NCBI RefSeq assembly: GCF_000821305.1
Contig: NZ_CCXK01000017.1
Span: 1,460,827 to 1,524,826 of the forward strand
Direction of reading: 5' to 3'
DNA: 64,000 nt
From: Clostridium culturomicium
GTDB lineage: Bacteria > Bacillota > Clostridia > Clostridiales > Clostridiaceae
Shown: piece by piece, positions 8,998 to 17,894 of the stretch
Position numbering within the stretch: the first letter of the stretch is position 1
Layout: each line of letters starts with the position of its first letter
The notes under the pieces: model-generated
The model's input: only the letters and a program-made list of their open reading frames with translations
The model's database searches: none
Told to the model about the DNA's origin: nothing
Position numbers and translations under genes: made by a program

Positions 8998-9184
8998 GGT
9001 ACCTCCTGTATTTCTATATAGTTATATATGTTTGTTATTTTTATATCATACATAAGCAAATAATATCTAATTTTAGTAAAAAATATTTCTGAAATAAATT
9101 TTTATTTTTTAACATTTTTAGGTAAAACATTTCTATATGTAACTTAATATGTTTTTTTACTTTTAATATGTAATAATGAAAGTT

Positions 9185-9214
9185 TTTATATGTTTTTCAT
9201 ATATCTTGCGTCAA
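9185..9214 (-). promoter_or_regulatory. Candidate sigma-A promoter for the cpsC-D-B block
   Basis: TTGACG (9209-9214 read on the minus strand), an 18-base spacer and TATAAA (9185-9190). The predicted leader is about 185 nt. The surrounding region carries repeated ATATGT motifs that might be regulator sites. Confidence 0.45.
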
Positions 9215-9678
9215 AAAGTAATATATCATATATATGCTCAATATACCATCTTTTTTTTGCGATATTTTTACAATTTATAACCAATCTTCCATTCTATTTT
9301 TTAATTTAATTAACTTATCTTTTCACGCTTTTCTTAAATTAATATCTTTTTTATAAGTTTTCTCCCTTCTGTAATCGTTTTTGTAGTCAATTCGACAATT
9401 ATTGCATGTTCAATTTTTATCATAATAACTTTCAACACTTTCACTACTTTTATATTTTTTTATTTTCCTTTAAAGTGGTTTGCTTAAGACTTTTAAGCCT
9501 CTAAATTTTATTAATTATTACGCTATAGTTAATTTTAAAATTTCAATGTTCTGTTCATAATATTAAGACGTAATACTATATATGTTCTATTTAATGCTTT
9601 GTGCTATATTTCAAAAAACTATTGTGGTATAATATGGTTTCAAACTACTTTATTCCTATATTTTACACATCTTAGGTA

Positions 9679-9707
9679 TTTACACTTATCTTCCAAGATT
9701 GTAAAAT
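9679..9707 (+). promoter_or_regulatory. Conserved LCP-gene promoter, copy 1
   Basis: TTTACA, a 17-base spacer containing CTTCC, then TAAAAT. The arrangement and the following TTATGAAGGGACGTGG are shared with the promoters at 16494 and 42882. The leader is short, about 20 nt. Confidence 0.75.
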
Positions 9708-9733
9708 ATAATTTATGAAGGGACGTGGGATAA

Positions 9734-10822
9734 ATGTCAAAAGAAACAAGAAATTTTGAAGATAATAATAATGAAATAAAAACTCCAACAAAGAAAAGAC
9801 GAAGAAAACGAAAAAAGAAGCCTTCTATTCCGCTGATACTTGGATGTTCTTTACTCCTAATAGCTTTGATGGGTGTAACAATTGTTGGAACTATATTCTT
9901 TAAATCCATGGGGGATTTGAACATTGTAGAGCTGGATAAATCTAATCTTGGTATTGCTGATGATGAAGAGCTTAGTAAATATGAGGAATATGATAAGATA
10001 AAAAATATATTACTCCTTGGTACTGACCAGCCAACGGAAAGTGGTGAGCCAATCCGTTCAGATACCATGATGCTCCTTACCATTGATCCAATAAATAAAA
10101 AATTAAAAATAACCTCTTTTATGAGAGATGCCCGTGTTGAAATTGACGGCTATGGTGAAGACAAATTAACTCATGCCTACGCCTATGGTGGAGCTCAGCT
10201 TACCCTCAAGACCTTCAACGAAAACTTCGGACTTAATATAGAAGAGTTTGCATCTGTAGATTTCACAACATTACCTAAAGTTATTGATATTTTGGGTGGA
10301 GTTGAAATTAATGTTACTCCTGAAGAGTTCAACGATGTTAACAACGTAATCTTTGAAGATAACAGAACTTACGATAAATCCACTCCTTATCTTCAGGAGC
10401 CAGGTCTTCAAACCCTAAATGGTAATCAGGCTTTATCCTATGCAAGAAACAGAACTTCAGAGGGTGGAGATTATGCCAGAACTCAAAGACAACGTGCTGT
10501 AATGGAAGCTTTATTTAAAAAAGGCCTTAGTACACCAGTTACTTCTTACCCTAGTCTTTTAAGTAAGGTTCTTCCTTTTGTAACAACAAACATGACCTCC
10601 GGTGATATTTTGAACCTAGGTAAAAACATTATTGGAATTGGAACTAAAAACTTAGAGCAGGCCCGTTTCCCTCTTGATGAATACTCTTGGGGTGAGATTG
10701 ACCCTGTCGATGAACTTTGGTATCTATACTTTGATAGACCTTCAACAAAGCAGCAGATTCAGGATTATATCTTTGATGATGTAGATCCCCTAGGCTATGA
10801 AGATGAAGAAAACTCAAATTAA
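9734..10822 (+). CDS. LytR-CpsA-Psr (LCP) family cell-wall glycopolymer ligase, copy 1
   Basis: A 362-residue membrane-anchored enzyme that should transfer undecaprenyl-linked polysaccharide or teichoic acid to peptidoglycan on the outer face of the membrane. A basic N-terminus (KKRRRKRKKK) is followed by one membrane helix (about residues 32-55). The LCP domain has RSDTMMLLTIDP, SFMRDARVEI and DKLTHAYAYGG, the Arg/Asp-rich pyrophosphate pocket, and later SYARNRTSEGGDYARTQRQR. The start follows AGGGACGTGG and gives an N-terminus MSK like its two paralogues. It stands alone on the plus strand between two minus-strand blocks. Confidence 0.94.
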   Translation: MSKETRNFEDNNNEIKTPTKKRRRKRKKKPSIPLILGCSLLLIALMGVTIVGTIFFKSMGDLNIVELDKSNLGIADDEELSKYEEYDKIKNILLLGTDQPTESGEPIRSDTMMLLTIDPINKKLKITSFMRDARVEIDGYGEDKLTHAYAYGGAQLTLKTFNENFGLNIEEFASVDFTTLPKVIDILGGVEINVTPEEFNDVNNVIFEDNRTYDKSTPYLQEPGLQTLNGNQALSYARNRTSEGGDYARTQRQRAVMEALFKKGLSTPVTSYPSLLSKVLPFVTTNMTSGDILNLGKNIIGIGTKNLEQARFPLDEYSWGEIDPVDELWYLYFDRPSTKQQIQDYIFDDVDPLGYEDEENSN

Positions 10823-10846
10823 ACAATTATTATATTCTTAATAAAA

Positions 10847-10880
10847 AACAGCCAGGAAGCTTTTAAAGCTCCTGGCTGTT
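10847..10880. terminator. Bidirectional intrinsic terminator
   Basis: Inverted repeat AACAGCCAGG / CCTGGCTGTT extended by AGCTTT / AAAGCT, preceded by an A run and followed by a T-rich stretch. It lies between the convergent LCP gene and the permease fusion gene and can serve both. Confidence 0.8.
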
Positions 10881-10901
10881 TCATTATATTATTATCTTTT
10901 A

Positions 10902-13541
10902 TTATCTTTTACTACTTTTTATTTTCTTAGCAATTTTCATTGCTTTCATATACTGCTCTTTATTATCAATTTCGCTCCACATTAACTCTTCCACCTTTAA
11001 GCAGGAAACTTTAAAGTCTCGTGCCACATCTAAAAGGATGTAATCGTAATTTAAAAGCGGATTGATGTTATCCTTGTATTCCTTCATCATAAGCTCAAAG
11101 AGTTTATAGGATATCTTGATTATACCAACCAATTCTCCATCTACTCTGTTAAACTGATGAATGTCTTTTCCCATTTTAAATAAGCATTCATTTTTAAGCT
11201 GTACAAATTCTTCATCGCCAGAGCCACTTAAGTCTGTAAGAAGGATACATTCTCCCTTCTCACTATCTAAGATTGCCTGTAAGCCTTTTTCTTCAAATAG
11301 TATATCTCCCTCTAAAAGAATAAAATCATCATCAATATGCTTGCTGGCTAGAGCTAAAGATGCCATGCTTCCAGACTCCCTAAAGTTTTCACTTTCAACA
11401 ATAATAACTCCTTCAATGTCCTTTAGCACTTCTTTTATCTTGGCTTTTCCATAACCTAATACCACTATAATCTTTTCAATCTTATTGTTTTTCAGCTTTC
11501 TAATGGCTTCTTCAACAACGGTAGTATTTTCATCTATGTTTAATCCCGCTGGAGAAACTTCGAAGTCTTTTCTTTCACCTGCTGCCAAGATTACCGCTGT
11601 TTTAATTTCCTTCTTGGAATCCCTTGAGATTAAAATCATATCTTCTTTAATGGTTCCAATATTTTGTCTTAAAAGTTCAAAGCCCTTTTCAGTAACTTCG
11701 TACTTAATCCTTCTATTTACTTCATTTTTTGAAATCCATTCATTCTTTATACATTCCTTAATGATGGTGTTCATCTTTCCTAAAGAAACGCCAACTCTTT
11801 CCGCAAGCTTTCTTTGGGATAATCCATCTTCTTCATTTATAGCTTGAAGGGTTCTAAAAATATCCATTTCCCTCTCCTTTTGATCATTCCTGTCCTTAGA
11901 CTTATATAACTCTATTCCATACTTAACTATCAGGTTAGTTATCAGTATCATAACGGCAATGGCTGCTGTTGAGGCAATATAGCCTTCATCGTAGGTTGCC
12001 ACCATTTCTACTGCTGCAACCTTTGTCTTCGTTGTGTATAAAAAGATTAAAGCAGAGATGGTCATCATAGAGTTTAAGAAGTAATATTGAAAGCTTTCAA
12101 TTATTGCTGGCTTTGAAAGGGGTAATATTACACTGTCAAAAACCTTATACCAAGGCACTCCCATAGTTTCAGAAACATTTTCATATTCCCCATCAATCTT
12201 CTTCATGCTTCCCTTTATTGTCATATAAGGCATACTGAAGAAGTGCATTATGTTTGCAAAAATCATTATTGCAAAGGTTCCATAGATTACCTTTAACGGA
12301 TTCATAGCCCTATTAAAGAATAAAAGATATGATAAACCTATTACAAGTCCTGGTATTGCAAGTGGTAATATTCCTATCCAATCTAAAAACTTTCTAAGTC
12401 TTGTGTTACCAATTCCTCTTTCAGTTACATAGGCTGTAAGTATTGCAACAATGGTTCCAAGCACCGCCGAAATACCAGCCACCAAAATCGTATTTAAGAA
12501 GATCTGTATTGGTGTTGAACCTACAGTATTAACGTTAAACCACTTTAACGTAAAGTTTAAGTTGTAAGGCCACTGCTCGATAAAGGCTGCCATTATTACT
12601 GCAGCAAATATCATAACAATAAAGGCTGAAACTAAGTAAGTTACTGTTCCAATTGCAATATCACGTGCTTTATCATTTTTAACCACATAATCCTTTGCAC
12701 TAGAATCAATGGAAGTTACACTCTTTCCAATCTTTCTATCAACAATAAAAGAGATTACTGATGGAAGTATAAGAAGAATTCCAACGGTTGCTCCCATAGT
12801 TATATTTGACTGCCCTATAACTTGCTTATAGATATCTGTTGCAAGAAGGTTGTAGTTTCCTCCAAGAACTTTTGGGATACCAAAGTCTGAGAATACCATT
12901 GTAAAGGCAGATAAAAAGGCACTAATAATTGTATATTTCACTGCTGGCAGTGTAATTGTTGTAAACATTCTTGACTTCGTTGTTCCCATTATTTCAGCTG
13001 CTTCATAAAGTCTGTAATCACATACTCTGAATGCAACAGAAAACATCATATAAATTGCAGGGAAAACATAGATACACTCTGCCAGAATCACTCCCCACTT
13101 ACCGTATAAGGGGAAGTTAAAGGCCATTTGTGGTACTCTACCAAAAAAACCAGTGGAAATCAATCCATTTTCACCAAATAAATATATCATTGCAATGGCG
13201 TGAGTCATTGTTGGAATAAATAGTGGAAGAAGTGCAATAAAATTAACTGTTCTCTTAAATTTTATGTTGCTTCTTTCAATTCCATAAGCAAATATGAAGG
13301 CTAAAACCACTGTTATTACTGCAGTGATTGAAGATACCGTCATACTGTTAAAGAAGGATTTAAATAGTGCTGGCGTTGAAAAGTAAGTTTTAAAGTTATC
13401 AATACCAACGAATCTTCCTTCACTATAAAAGGCCTGGATGAATAAAGTAGAAATTGGCAGAATCAGTACCACTGTAAAGAATATAGCGAGTACGTAAATT
13501 AATATTCTTCTACTTTCTCTTGATTTGTCTATATTTATCAT
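10902..13541 (-). CDS. Fusion: phosphonate-type ABC permease + winged helix + nucleotidyltransferase
   Basis: An 879-residue three-part protein. Residues 1-545 are a double-domain permease of the ThiP/FbpB/PhnUV kind, with about 12 membrane helices and two ATPase-contact loops (EAAEIMGTTKSRMF near 180 and ENVSETMGVPWYKVF near 454). Residues 559-635 form a winged helix (LSQRKLAERVGVSLGKMN). Residues 646-879 are a LicC-like nucleotidyltransferase (AVILAAGE at 649, LLEGDILF at 742); the usual GxGxRL...PK motif is degenerate (ERKDFEVSPAGL). Met559 is an in-frame ATG at 11867 directly preceded by AAAGGAGAGGGAA, so a separate 321-residue HTH-transferase may also be made. The ATPase, binding protein and a second transferase are upstream. 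The substrate, by family, is likely 2-aminoethylphosphonate or a similar phospho-amine; this is inference. Confidence 0.88.
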   Translation of the reverse strand: MINIDKSRESRRILIYVLAIFFTVVLILPISTLFIQAFYSEGRFVGIDNFKTYFSTPALFKSFFNSMTVSSITAVITVVLAFIFAYGIERSNIKFKRTVNFIALLPLFIPTMTHAIAMIYLFGENGLISTGFFGRVPQMAFNFPLYGKWGVILAECIYVFPAIYMMFSVAFRVCDYRLYEAAEIMGTTKSRMFTTITLPAVKYTIISAFLSAFTMVFSDFGIPKVLGGNYNLLATDIYKQVIGQSNITMGATVGILLILPSVISFIVDRKIGKSVTSIDSSAKDYVVKNDKARDIAIGTVTYLVSAFIVMIFAAVIMAAFIEQWPYNLNFTLKWFNVNTVGSTPIQIFLNTILVAGISAVLGTIVAILTAYVTERGIGNTRLRKFLDWIGILPLAIPGLVIGLSYLLFFNRAMNPLKVIYGTFAIMIFANIMHFFSMPYMTIKGSMKKIDGEYENVSETMGVPWYKVFDSVILPLSKPAIIESFQYYFLNSMMTISALIFLYTTKTKVAAVEMVATYDEGYIASTAAIAVMILITNLIVKYGIELYKSKDRNDQKEREMDIFRTLQAINEEDGLSQRKLAERVGVSLGKMNTIIKECIKNEWISKNEVNRRIKYEVTEKGFELLRQNIGTIKEDMILISRDSKKEIKTAVILAAGERKDFEVSPAGLNIDENTTVVEEAIRKLKNNKIEKIIVVLGYGKAKIKEVLKDIEGVIIVESENFRESGSMASLALASKHIDDDFILLEGDILFEEKGLQAILDSEKGECILLTDLSGSGDEEFVQLKNECLFKMGKDIHQFNRVDGELVGIIKISYKLFELMMKEYKDNINPLLNYDYILLDVARDFKVSCLKVEELMWSEIDNKEQYMKAMKIAKKIKSSKR
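11865..11880 (-). promoter_or_regulatory. Internal ribosome binding site and ATG within the permease fusion
   Basis: AAAGGAGAGG lies 3-7 bases before an in-frame ATG (11865-11867) at codon 559, exactly where the permease part ends and the winged helix begins. It is as good as any gene start in this window. It either initiates a second product or is a relic of a former two-gene boundary. Confidence 0.65.
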
Positions 13542-13553
13542 ACACTTACCTTC

Positions 13554-14504
13554 CTAACCAATCTTGTAATATAACTGGCTGTTTTTCTCAATACCAAGCT
13601 CTTCTTTAGAATATGCTAAAGTATCAACAGCAATTTCTTTATTTTCTTCTGTCTTTATGATCAATCTATAAAATGCACCTCTAAACTCTAATTCTTTTAC
13701 TATACATTTTCTATAATCTTTACCTTCTACATTAGAGATTAAAACTTCTTCTGGTCTTACGATTCTTACTTTCTCATTTTCTTCAATGATATTCATGTAC
13801 CCGATGAAGTCTGCTACGAAATCATTGGCTGGAGTTTTGTAGATTTCCTCTGGTGTTCCAATCTGCATCACCTTTGCATCTTTCATTACCACAATCTTAT
13901 CAGACATGGTAAGAGCTTCCTCCTGATCATGAGTAACCATGATGGTTGTAATTCCAAGATCCTTCTGAAGCTTTTTAATCTCTCTTCTAAGGTTTTCTCT
14001 AACCTTTGCATCTAAAGCACTTAAAGGCTCATCCAGAAGAAGAATCTTTGGAGATAAAACAACGGCTCTTGCTAAGGCAACCCTTTGCTGCTGTCCTCCA
14101 CTAAGCTGTTTTGGATACTTATGCTTAATGTGCATTAAATCAATCTTCTGAAGGATATCATTAACCTTTGCTTCTATCTCTTCCTTCGGCATTTTTCTAT
14201 TAACAAGACCATAAGCGATGTTTTCGAAAACTGTAAGGTTTGGAAACAGTACATAGTTTTGAAATACAATTCCGATATTTCTCTTTGCTGGAGACAGTTT
14301 TGATATGTTGTTGCCTTCCACAAGGATTTCTCCTCCATTTTGAGTTTCAAGACCACTGACAATTCTAAGTAGTGTTGTTTTTCCACATCCGCTTGGTCCT
14401 AAAAGGGAGACAAACTCTCCCTTATCAATACTAACATTTATATTATCTAATACTTTATTTTTTCCAAAATACTTTTCTATTCCTTTTATCTCGATATAAG
14501 ACAT
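13554..14504 (-). CDS. ABC transporter ATPase, PhnT/PotA type
   Basis: A 316-residue ATPase that powers the importer. It shows Walker A GPSGCGKTT (about residue 36), Q-loop VFQNYVLFP, signature LSGGQQQRVALARA, Walker B ILLLDEPLSALD and the switch histidine in VTHDQEEA. A C-terminal beta-rich extension from about residue 235 is TOBE-like (VRPEEVLI). It belongs to the class serving iron(III), polyamine and 2-aminoethylphosphonate importers. It sits 12 bases upstream of the permease fusion in one operon. Confidence 0.94.
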   Translation of the reverse strand: MSYIEIKGIEKYFGKNKVLDNINVSIDKGEFVSLLGPSGCGKTTLLRIVSGLETQNGGEILVEGNNISKLSPAKRNIGIVFQNYVLFPNLTVFENIAYGLVNRKMPKEEIEAKVNDILQKIDLMHIKHKYPKQLSGGQQQRVALARAVVLSPKILLLDEPLSALDAKVRENLRREIKKLQKDLGITTIMVTHDQEEALTMSDKIVVMKDAKVMQIGTPEEIYKTPANDFVADFIGYMNIIEENEKVRIVRPEEVLISNVEGKDYRKCIVKELEFRGAFYRLIIKTEENKEIAVDTLAYSKEELGIEKNSQLYYKIG

Positions 14505-14545
14505 AAACTCACCTCTATTTTTCTCATTGTTTCTTCCTTTAGGAA

Positions 14546-15559
14546 TTAGTTTTCACTGTAACGAGCTTTCCATTCATCACATATACGTGCTTTATTTGTA
14601 GCTCCCCAGTATAAATCATTTGTACCAAGCATTTCTCTAAAATTGCTTGGAACTTCCTCTGCAGGTTTAGATCCCTTTAAAGAGGTAAGTAATCTTACAT
14701 CTCTATATTTTTCTAAGGTTTCCTTTGAAAGCACCCACTCGTAGAAGATTTTAGCTTCTTCTTTTATTTCCTTCTTATTTAATAAAGAGCAGGCATTAAC
14801 TGTCCATGGAAGTCCTTCCTTTGGATAAATAGTTTCCACCTCTGGAACTTCTCCAGCAATTCTTATACTTGATTTATCGAAGGTTATTCCAACCACTTGT
14901 TCTCCAATACCTGTGGACTTTGCAGGGGCACTTCCTGAAGTTGTGTAATATTTAATATTATCATTAATGCTGTCGATGAACTTCCAGCCTTCTTCCTCAC
15001 CCTTAGTCTGAAGCCAGGAGTTTACAGCTAAATACCCAGTCCCTGAAGAAACCGGATCAGGCATTACAACATTTCCTTTATAAATTGGATTTGCTAAATC
15101 CTCAAAGCTCTCTGGGATAGGAAGTCCTTTTTTCTCCGCTTCCATTTTATTAACTATCATTACAACAGTTTCAATGGTAGTTCCAACCCATTTTGGTGTT
15201 TCATTTTTTGAGTCATAGAACTTAGGATCTACATTTTCAAGTCCGTTTGGAGCATACTCTGCTAAGATTCCTTCTTCCTCTAAACGAAGTACACTGGCAA
15301 CATCAAGGTTCCAAATAAAATCTGCCTGTGGATTTTCCTTTTCAAGAAGGAGCTTTGCAGTTATATTTCCCGTTGAACCCTTTATTATGTTTACCTTAAT
15401 ATCAGGATATTTCTCATGGAAATCCTTTATCATATAATCAATATCTTCACTTTCCTGACTTGTATAAATGGTAATTTCATTTTCATGGTCCTTTGTGAAA
15501 TAAGTGGACCCCACCATAAGTACAATACAGATAGCAATTAATCCAAAAATCTTCTTCAT
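14546..15559 (-). CDS. Extracellular solute-binding protein, PhnS/AfuA type
   Basis: A 337-residue periplasmic-type binding protein that delivers the importer's substrate. The chain begins ITIYTSQESEDIDYMIKDF and contains MPDPVSSGTGYLAVNSW, a stretch typical of proteins binding iron(III) or 2-aminoethylphosphonate. The N-terminus is a hydrophobic segment (residues 4-21) with no lipobox cysteine before the mature domain, unlike most Gram-positive binding proteins. It may therefore stay anchored by an uncleaved helix or be cleaved by signal peptidase I. It lies between the ATPase and a cytidylyltransferase-like gene. Confidence 0.9.
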   Translation of the reverse strand: MKKIFGLIAICIVLMVGSTYFTKDHENEITIYTSQESEDIDYMIKDFHEKYPDIKVNIIKGSTGNITAKLLLEKENPQADFIWNLDVASVLRLEEEGILAEYAPNGLENVDPKFYDSKNETPKWVGTTIETVVMIVNKMEAEKKGLPIPESFEDLANPIYKGNVVMPDPVSSGTGYLAVNSWLQTKGEEEGWKFIDSINDNIKYYTTSGSAPAKSTGIGEQVVGITFDKSSIRIAGEVPEVETIYPKEGLPWTVNACSLLNKKEIKEEAKIFYEWVLSKETLEKYRDVRLLTSLKGSKPAEEVPSNFREMLGTNDLYWGATNKARICDEWKARYSEN

Positions 15560-15562
15560 ATA

Positions 15563-16273
15563 TTATCTCTTCGCTTTCTCAGCAGCAACTTGTAAAATTG
15601 CCTCTACATTGTTTAAATCATTCATAGAGTCAATCTCAAATAAATCTATATCATTTAAAACCTCAAGATACAAGTCAACGCCATCAATATTTTCTTTTAC
15701 AACATCATCCCAATATAAGTTATCAAAGCCTGCTGTGTTTACAGCTTCTTTCAATTTATCAGCAATAAAGCTTCCATCCTTTTCAGTCCAGTAAGAAATT
15801 CCTCTGAAAATAACCTCATTCTCACCAGGCTCCATCTCCATGTTAAGGATTCTTCCTTCTGCATTAGTTTTAAACATCCACTCCTTAGTAAAGGCATTCT
15901 TCTCTCTTCCACCAAAGTAAGTGCTTCTTTTAATATTTTTATCAATAACATTATTATTCATAAAAATATCTCCTTCTAATACATAAGCATCACTTAAGTA
16001 CTCTCTTACTAAGTACATAGTGTATATGTTGTTGTAGATATCGTATTTTTCATTAAAAATTAATTTAACTCCATATTTTTCTTCTAAGTAATCAAACTTT
16101 TCATTTATATATCCTGTAACAATTATTATTTCGTCAATTCCAGCTTCCTTTAAGAAGATAACTTGCTTTTCCACCATTGGCATTCCATTAACAGGTACTA
16201 ACCCTTTAGGTAGATTGTCTGTAAGTGGTCTTAGTCTTGTCCCCATTCCTGCTGCTAAAATTATTGCTCTCAT
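15563..16273 (-). CDS. LicC-like nucleotidyltransferase
   Basis: A compact sugar/phosphocholine-type nucleotidyltransferase of about 236 residues with an intact nucleotide loop (AIILAAGMGTRLRPLTDNLPKG) and the metal site VLEGDIFMNN. The family includes LicC (CTP:phosphocholine cytidylyltransferase) and PntC-type enzymes that make CMP-2-aminoethylphosphonate. As first gene of an operon with a phosphonate-type importer, it probably activates the imported compound with CTP for a LicD-type transferase such as that at 19055. The start at 16273 follows GAGGAG; an ATG at 16288 is part of that site. A different NTP or a sugar phosphate as substrate remains possible. Confidence 0.87.
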   Translation of the reverse strand: MRAIILAAGMGTRLRPLTDNLPKGLVPVNGMPMVEKQVIFLKEAGIDEIIIVTGYINEKFDYLEEKYGVKLIFNEKYDIYNNIYTMYLVREYLSDAYVLEGDIFMNNNVIDKNIKRSTYFGGREKNAFTKEWMFKTNAEGRILNMEMEPGENEVIFRGISYWTEKDGSFIADKLKEAVNTAGFDNLYWDDVVKENIDGVDLYLEVLNDIDLFEIDSMNDLNNVEAILQVAAEKAKR

Positions 16274-16322
16274 AACTACTCTCCTCATTCTTTATTGTTC
16301 ATTATCTGAACATATATCTTTT

Positions 16323-16351
16323 ATGATATCTCTTTTTTGTACATTTTTCAA
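16323..16351 (-). promoter_or_regulatory. Sigma-A promoter of the importer/nucleotidyltransferase operon
   Basis: TTGAAA (16346-16351 on the minus strand), a 17-base spacer and TATCAT (16323-16328), giving a leader of roughly 43 nt before the nucleotidyltransferase gene. Confidence 0.65.
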
Positions 16352-16493
16352 TATAACCTTTGATATTATTATCCCAATTTATGATTTTTTAATTACAATA
16401 ACTCTTTAAACCTTTATTTGCGGCTTTTCTTCATGTAAAAAGTTTATTATTTAATCTGTTAAAATAGCAATTATCTACACATTTCTTCAACTA

Positions 16494-16522
16494 TTTACAC
16501 CTTTCCTCTAAAATGATACAAT
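16494..16522 (+). promoter_or_regulatory. Conserved LCP-gene promoter, copy 2
   Basis: TTTACA, a 17-base spacer with TTTCC and AAAATGA, then TACAAT. It matches the copy at 42882 almost base for base in the -10 region (AATGATACAATAT) and in the TTATGAAAGGACGTG that follows. Confidence 0.8.
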
Positions 16523-16547
16523 ATGAGTTATGAAAGGACGTGGAACA

Positions 16548-17705
16548 ATGTCAGATGAACTAAACAATTCAACAACGAACTTAAACTCAAATGATAAAAA
16601 TCCAAACAAAAAAAAGAAAAAATCTTTAGCCTTTAAAATTGGTATTTCCTTATTAGTAGTTTTAATCATATTAGTTGCTGCTGGAGCTGCCATTTTCGTA
16701 AATACAGTTAATAAAATGAATATTGTTGAGCTTGATAACTCAAATCTTGGAATAGCTGAAAAAGAAGACTTAATAGAATATGAAGAATATACAAAAATTA
16801 AAAATATAATGCTCTTTGGTACAGATGCCTCTGAAATGGATTCTACAGGCCGTTCAGATTCAATGATGATTCTTACCATTGATCCTATACATCAAAAGAT
16901 TAAAACTACTTCTTTAATGAGAGACTGCTATGTTAATATAGATGGCTTTGGTGAAGATAAGTTAAATCACGCTTATGCCTTTGGAGGTCCTGAACTAGCC
17001 CTAAAAACTATAAATGAGACCTTTGGCTTAAATATTGAGCAGTTTGCAACTGTAGACTTTAATACTCTTCCTAAAGTAATAGACCTCTTGGGTGGTGTTG
17101 AAATAGAAGTAACCCCAGAAGAATTTGAAGATATAAACGCAGTTATTGAAATGGACAACTGGGATTTTAAAAAGGATACTCCAACATTAAAGGCTCCTGG
17201 TATTCAAACTCTCACTGGTGAACAAGCCTTATCCTACTCAAGAAACAGATCCTCTGCTGGTGGAGACTTTGCCAGAACTGAAAGACAAAGAAAAGTATTA
17301 GATGCTTTATTTAAAAAGGCTCTTGAAACGCCTTTTACTTCTTATCCATCTATACTTAATAAAGTTCTTCCATTAGTTACAACAAACATGACTTCATCAG
17401 ATATTCTTGCTCTTGGTAAGAATGTTCTAGCTATCACAAATGGAAAACTTGAACAGGCTCGTTTTCCTCTTGATGAGTATGCAGAAGGTGGCTTTATAAA
17501 TGAAATTTGGTATCTAATATATGATAGACAAATAACTAAACAGCAGGTTCAGGATTACATCTTTGATGATAAACTTCCTGAAGAGTTAATGGAACCTGAG
17601 GATGACACAATCAATAAGGGTGATGGATTAGAAAACAATGAAACTGAAGAATATAATTCATTTCCTGAAGATGATGCAACCGAAACTTATCCATCTGGAA
17701 ATTAA
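16548..17705 (+). CDS. LytR-CpsA-Psr (LCP) family cell-wall glycopolymer ligase, copy 2
   Basis: About 385 residues, close in sequence to the LCP protein at 9734 over the whole catalytic domain (RSDSMMILTIDP, SLMRDCYVNI, DKLNHAYAFGG, SYSRNRSSAGGDFARTERQR). One membrane helix lies near residues 30-52. It differs by an acidic C-terminal tail of about 40 residues. The start at 16548 follows AAAGGACGTGG; an in-frame ATG at 16530 is only eight bases after the -10 and lacks room for a binding site. It is divergent from the importer operon, which suggests it attaches the product of that neighbourhood. Confidence 0.94.
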   Translation: MSDELNNSTTNLNSNDKNPNKKKKKSLAFKIGISLLVVLIILVAAGAAIFVNTVNKMNIVELDNSNLGIAEKEDLIEYEEYTKIKNIMLFGTDASEMDSTGRSDSMMILTIDPIHQKIKTTSLMRDCYVNIDGFGEDKLNHAYAFGGPELALKTINETFGLNIEQFATVDFNTLPKVIDLLGGVEIEVTPEEFEDINAVIEMDNWDFKKDTPTLKAPGIQTLTGEQALSYSRNRSSAGGDFARTERQRKVLDALFKKALETPFTSYPSILNKVLPLVTTNMTSSDILALGKNVLAITNGKLEQARFPLDEYAEGGFINEIWYLIYDRQITKQQVQDYIFDDKLPEELMEPEDDTINKGDGLENNETEEYNSFPEDDATETYPSGN

Positions 17706-17707
17706 AT

Positions 17708-17748
17708 AAAAGAAATGCACAATACAATTGGTATTGTGCATTTCTTTT
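17708..17748. terminator. Intrinsic terminator after LCP copy 2
   Basis: A perfect 18-base-pair inverted repeat from AAAAGAAATG to CATTTCTTTT with a five-base loop, with A and T runs on its two sides. Confidence 0.88.
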
Positions 17749-17894
17749 ATTGTAAGTTTTATGTAGTCCTTTGTAATTTCTTGTGGTAATATGTACTTTG
17801 AGAATTATTTTACTTTATTTACAATACTAGAGCCTTTTATGTATTGTTACATATTTTTAATTTGTATTATTCATAACGTTAGGAGGAGTTCTTT

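Larger units (their letters stand above)
8998..9733. other. Long divergent regulatory region
   Basis: About 736 bases, extremely AT-rich, between the cps block (minus) and the first LCP gene (plus). No gene is supported. It contains a minus-strand promoter candidate near 9200 and the conserved LCP promoter at 9679-9707. WATATGT recurs at 9134, 9146, 9165 and 9187. A second extended -10 (TGGTATAAT, 9625-9633) points toward the LCP gene. Confidence 0.6.

Noticed and set aside
9640..10083. A 147-codon minus-strand frame opposite the first LCP gene; a similar one is opposite the second LCP gene (16508-16879).
   Set aside because: Both are antisense shadows of conserved LCP coding and promoter sequence, with no ribosome binding site or family similarity.
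10902..13541. Frameshift or assembly join as the source of the permease fusion.
   Set aside because: The frame is continuous with normal codon use and sensible domain edges. A missed stop codon cannot be fully excluded and is noted in the findings.
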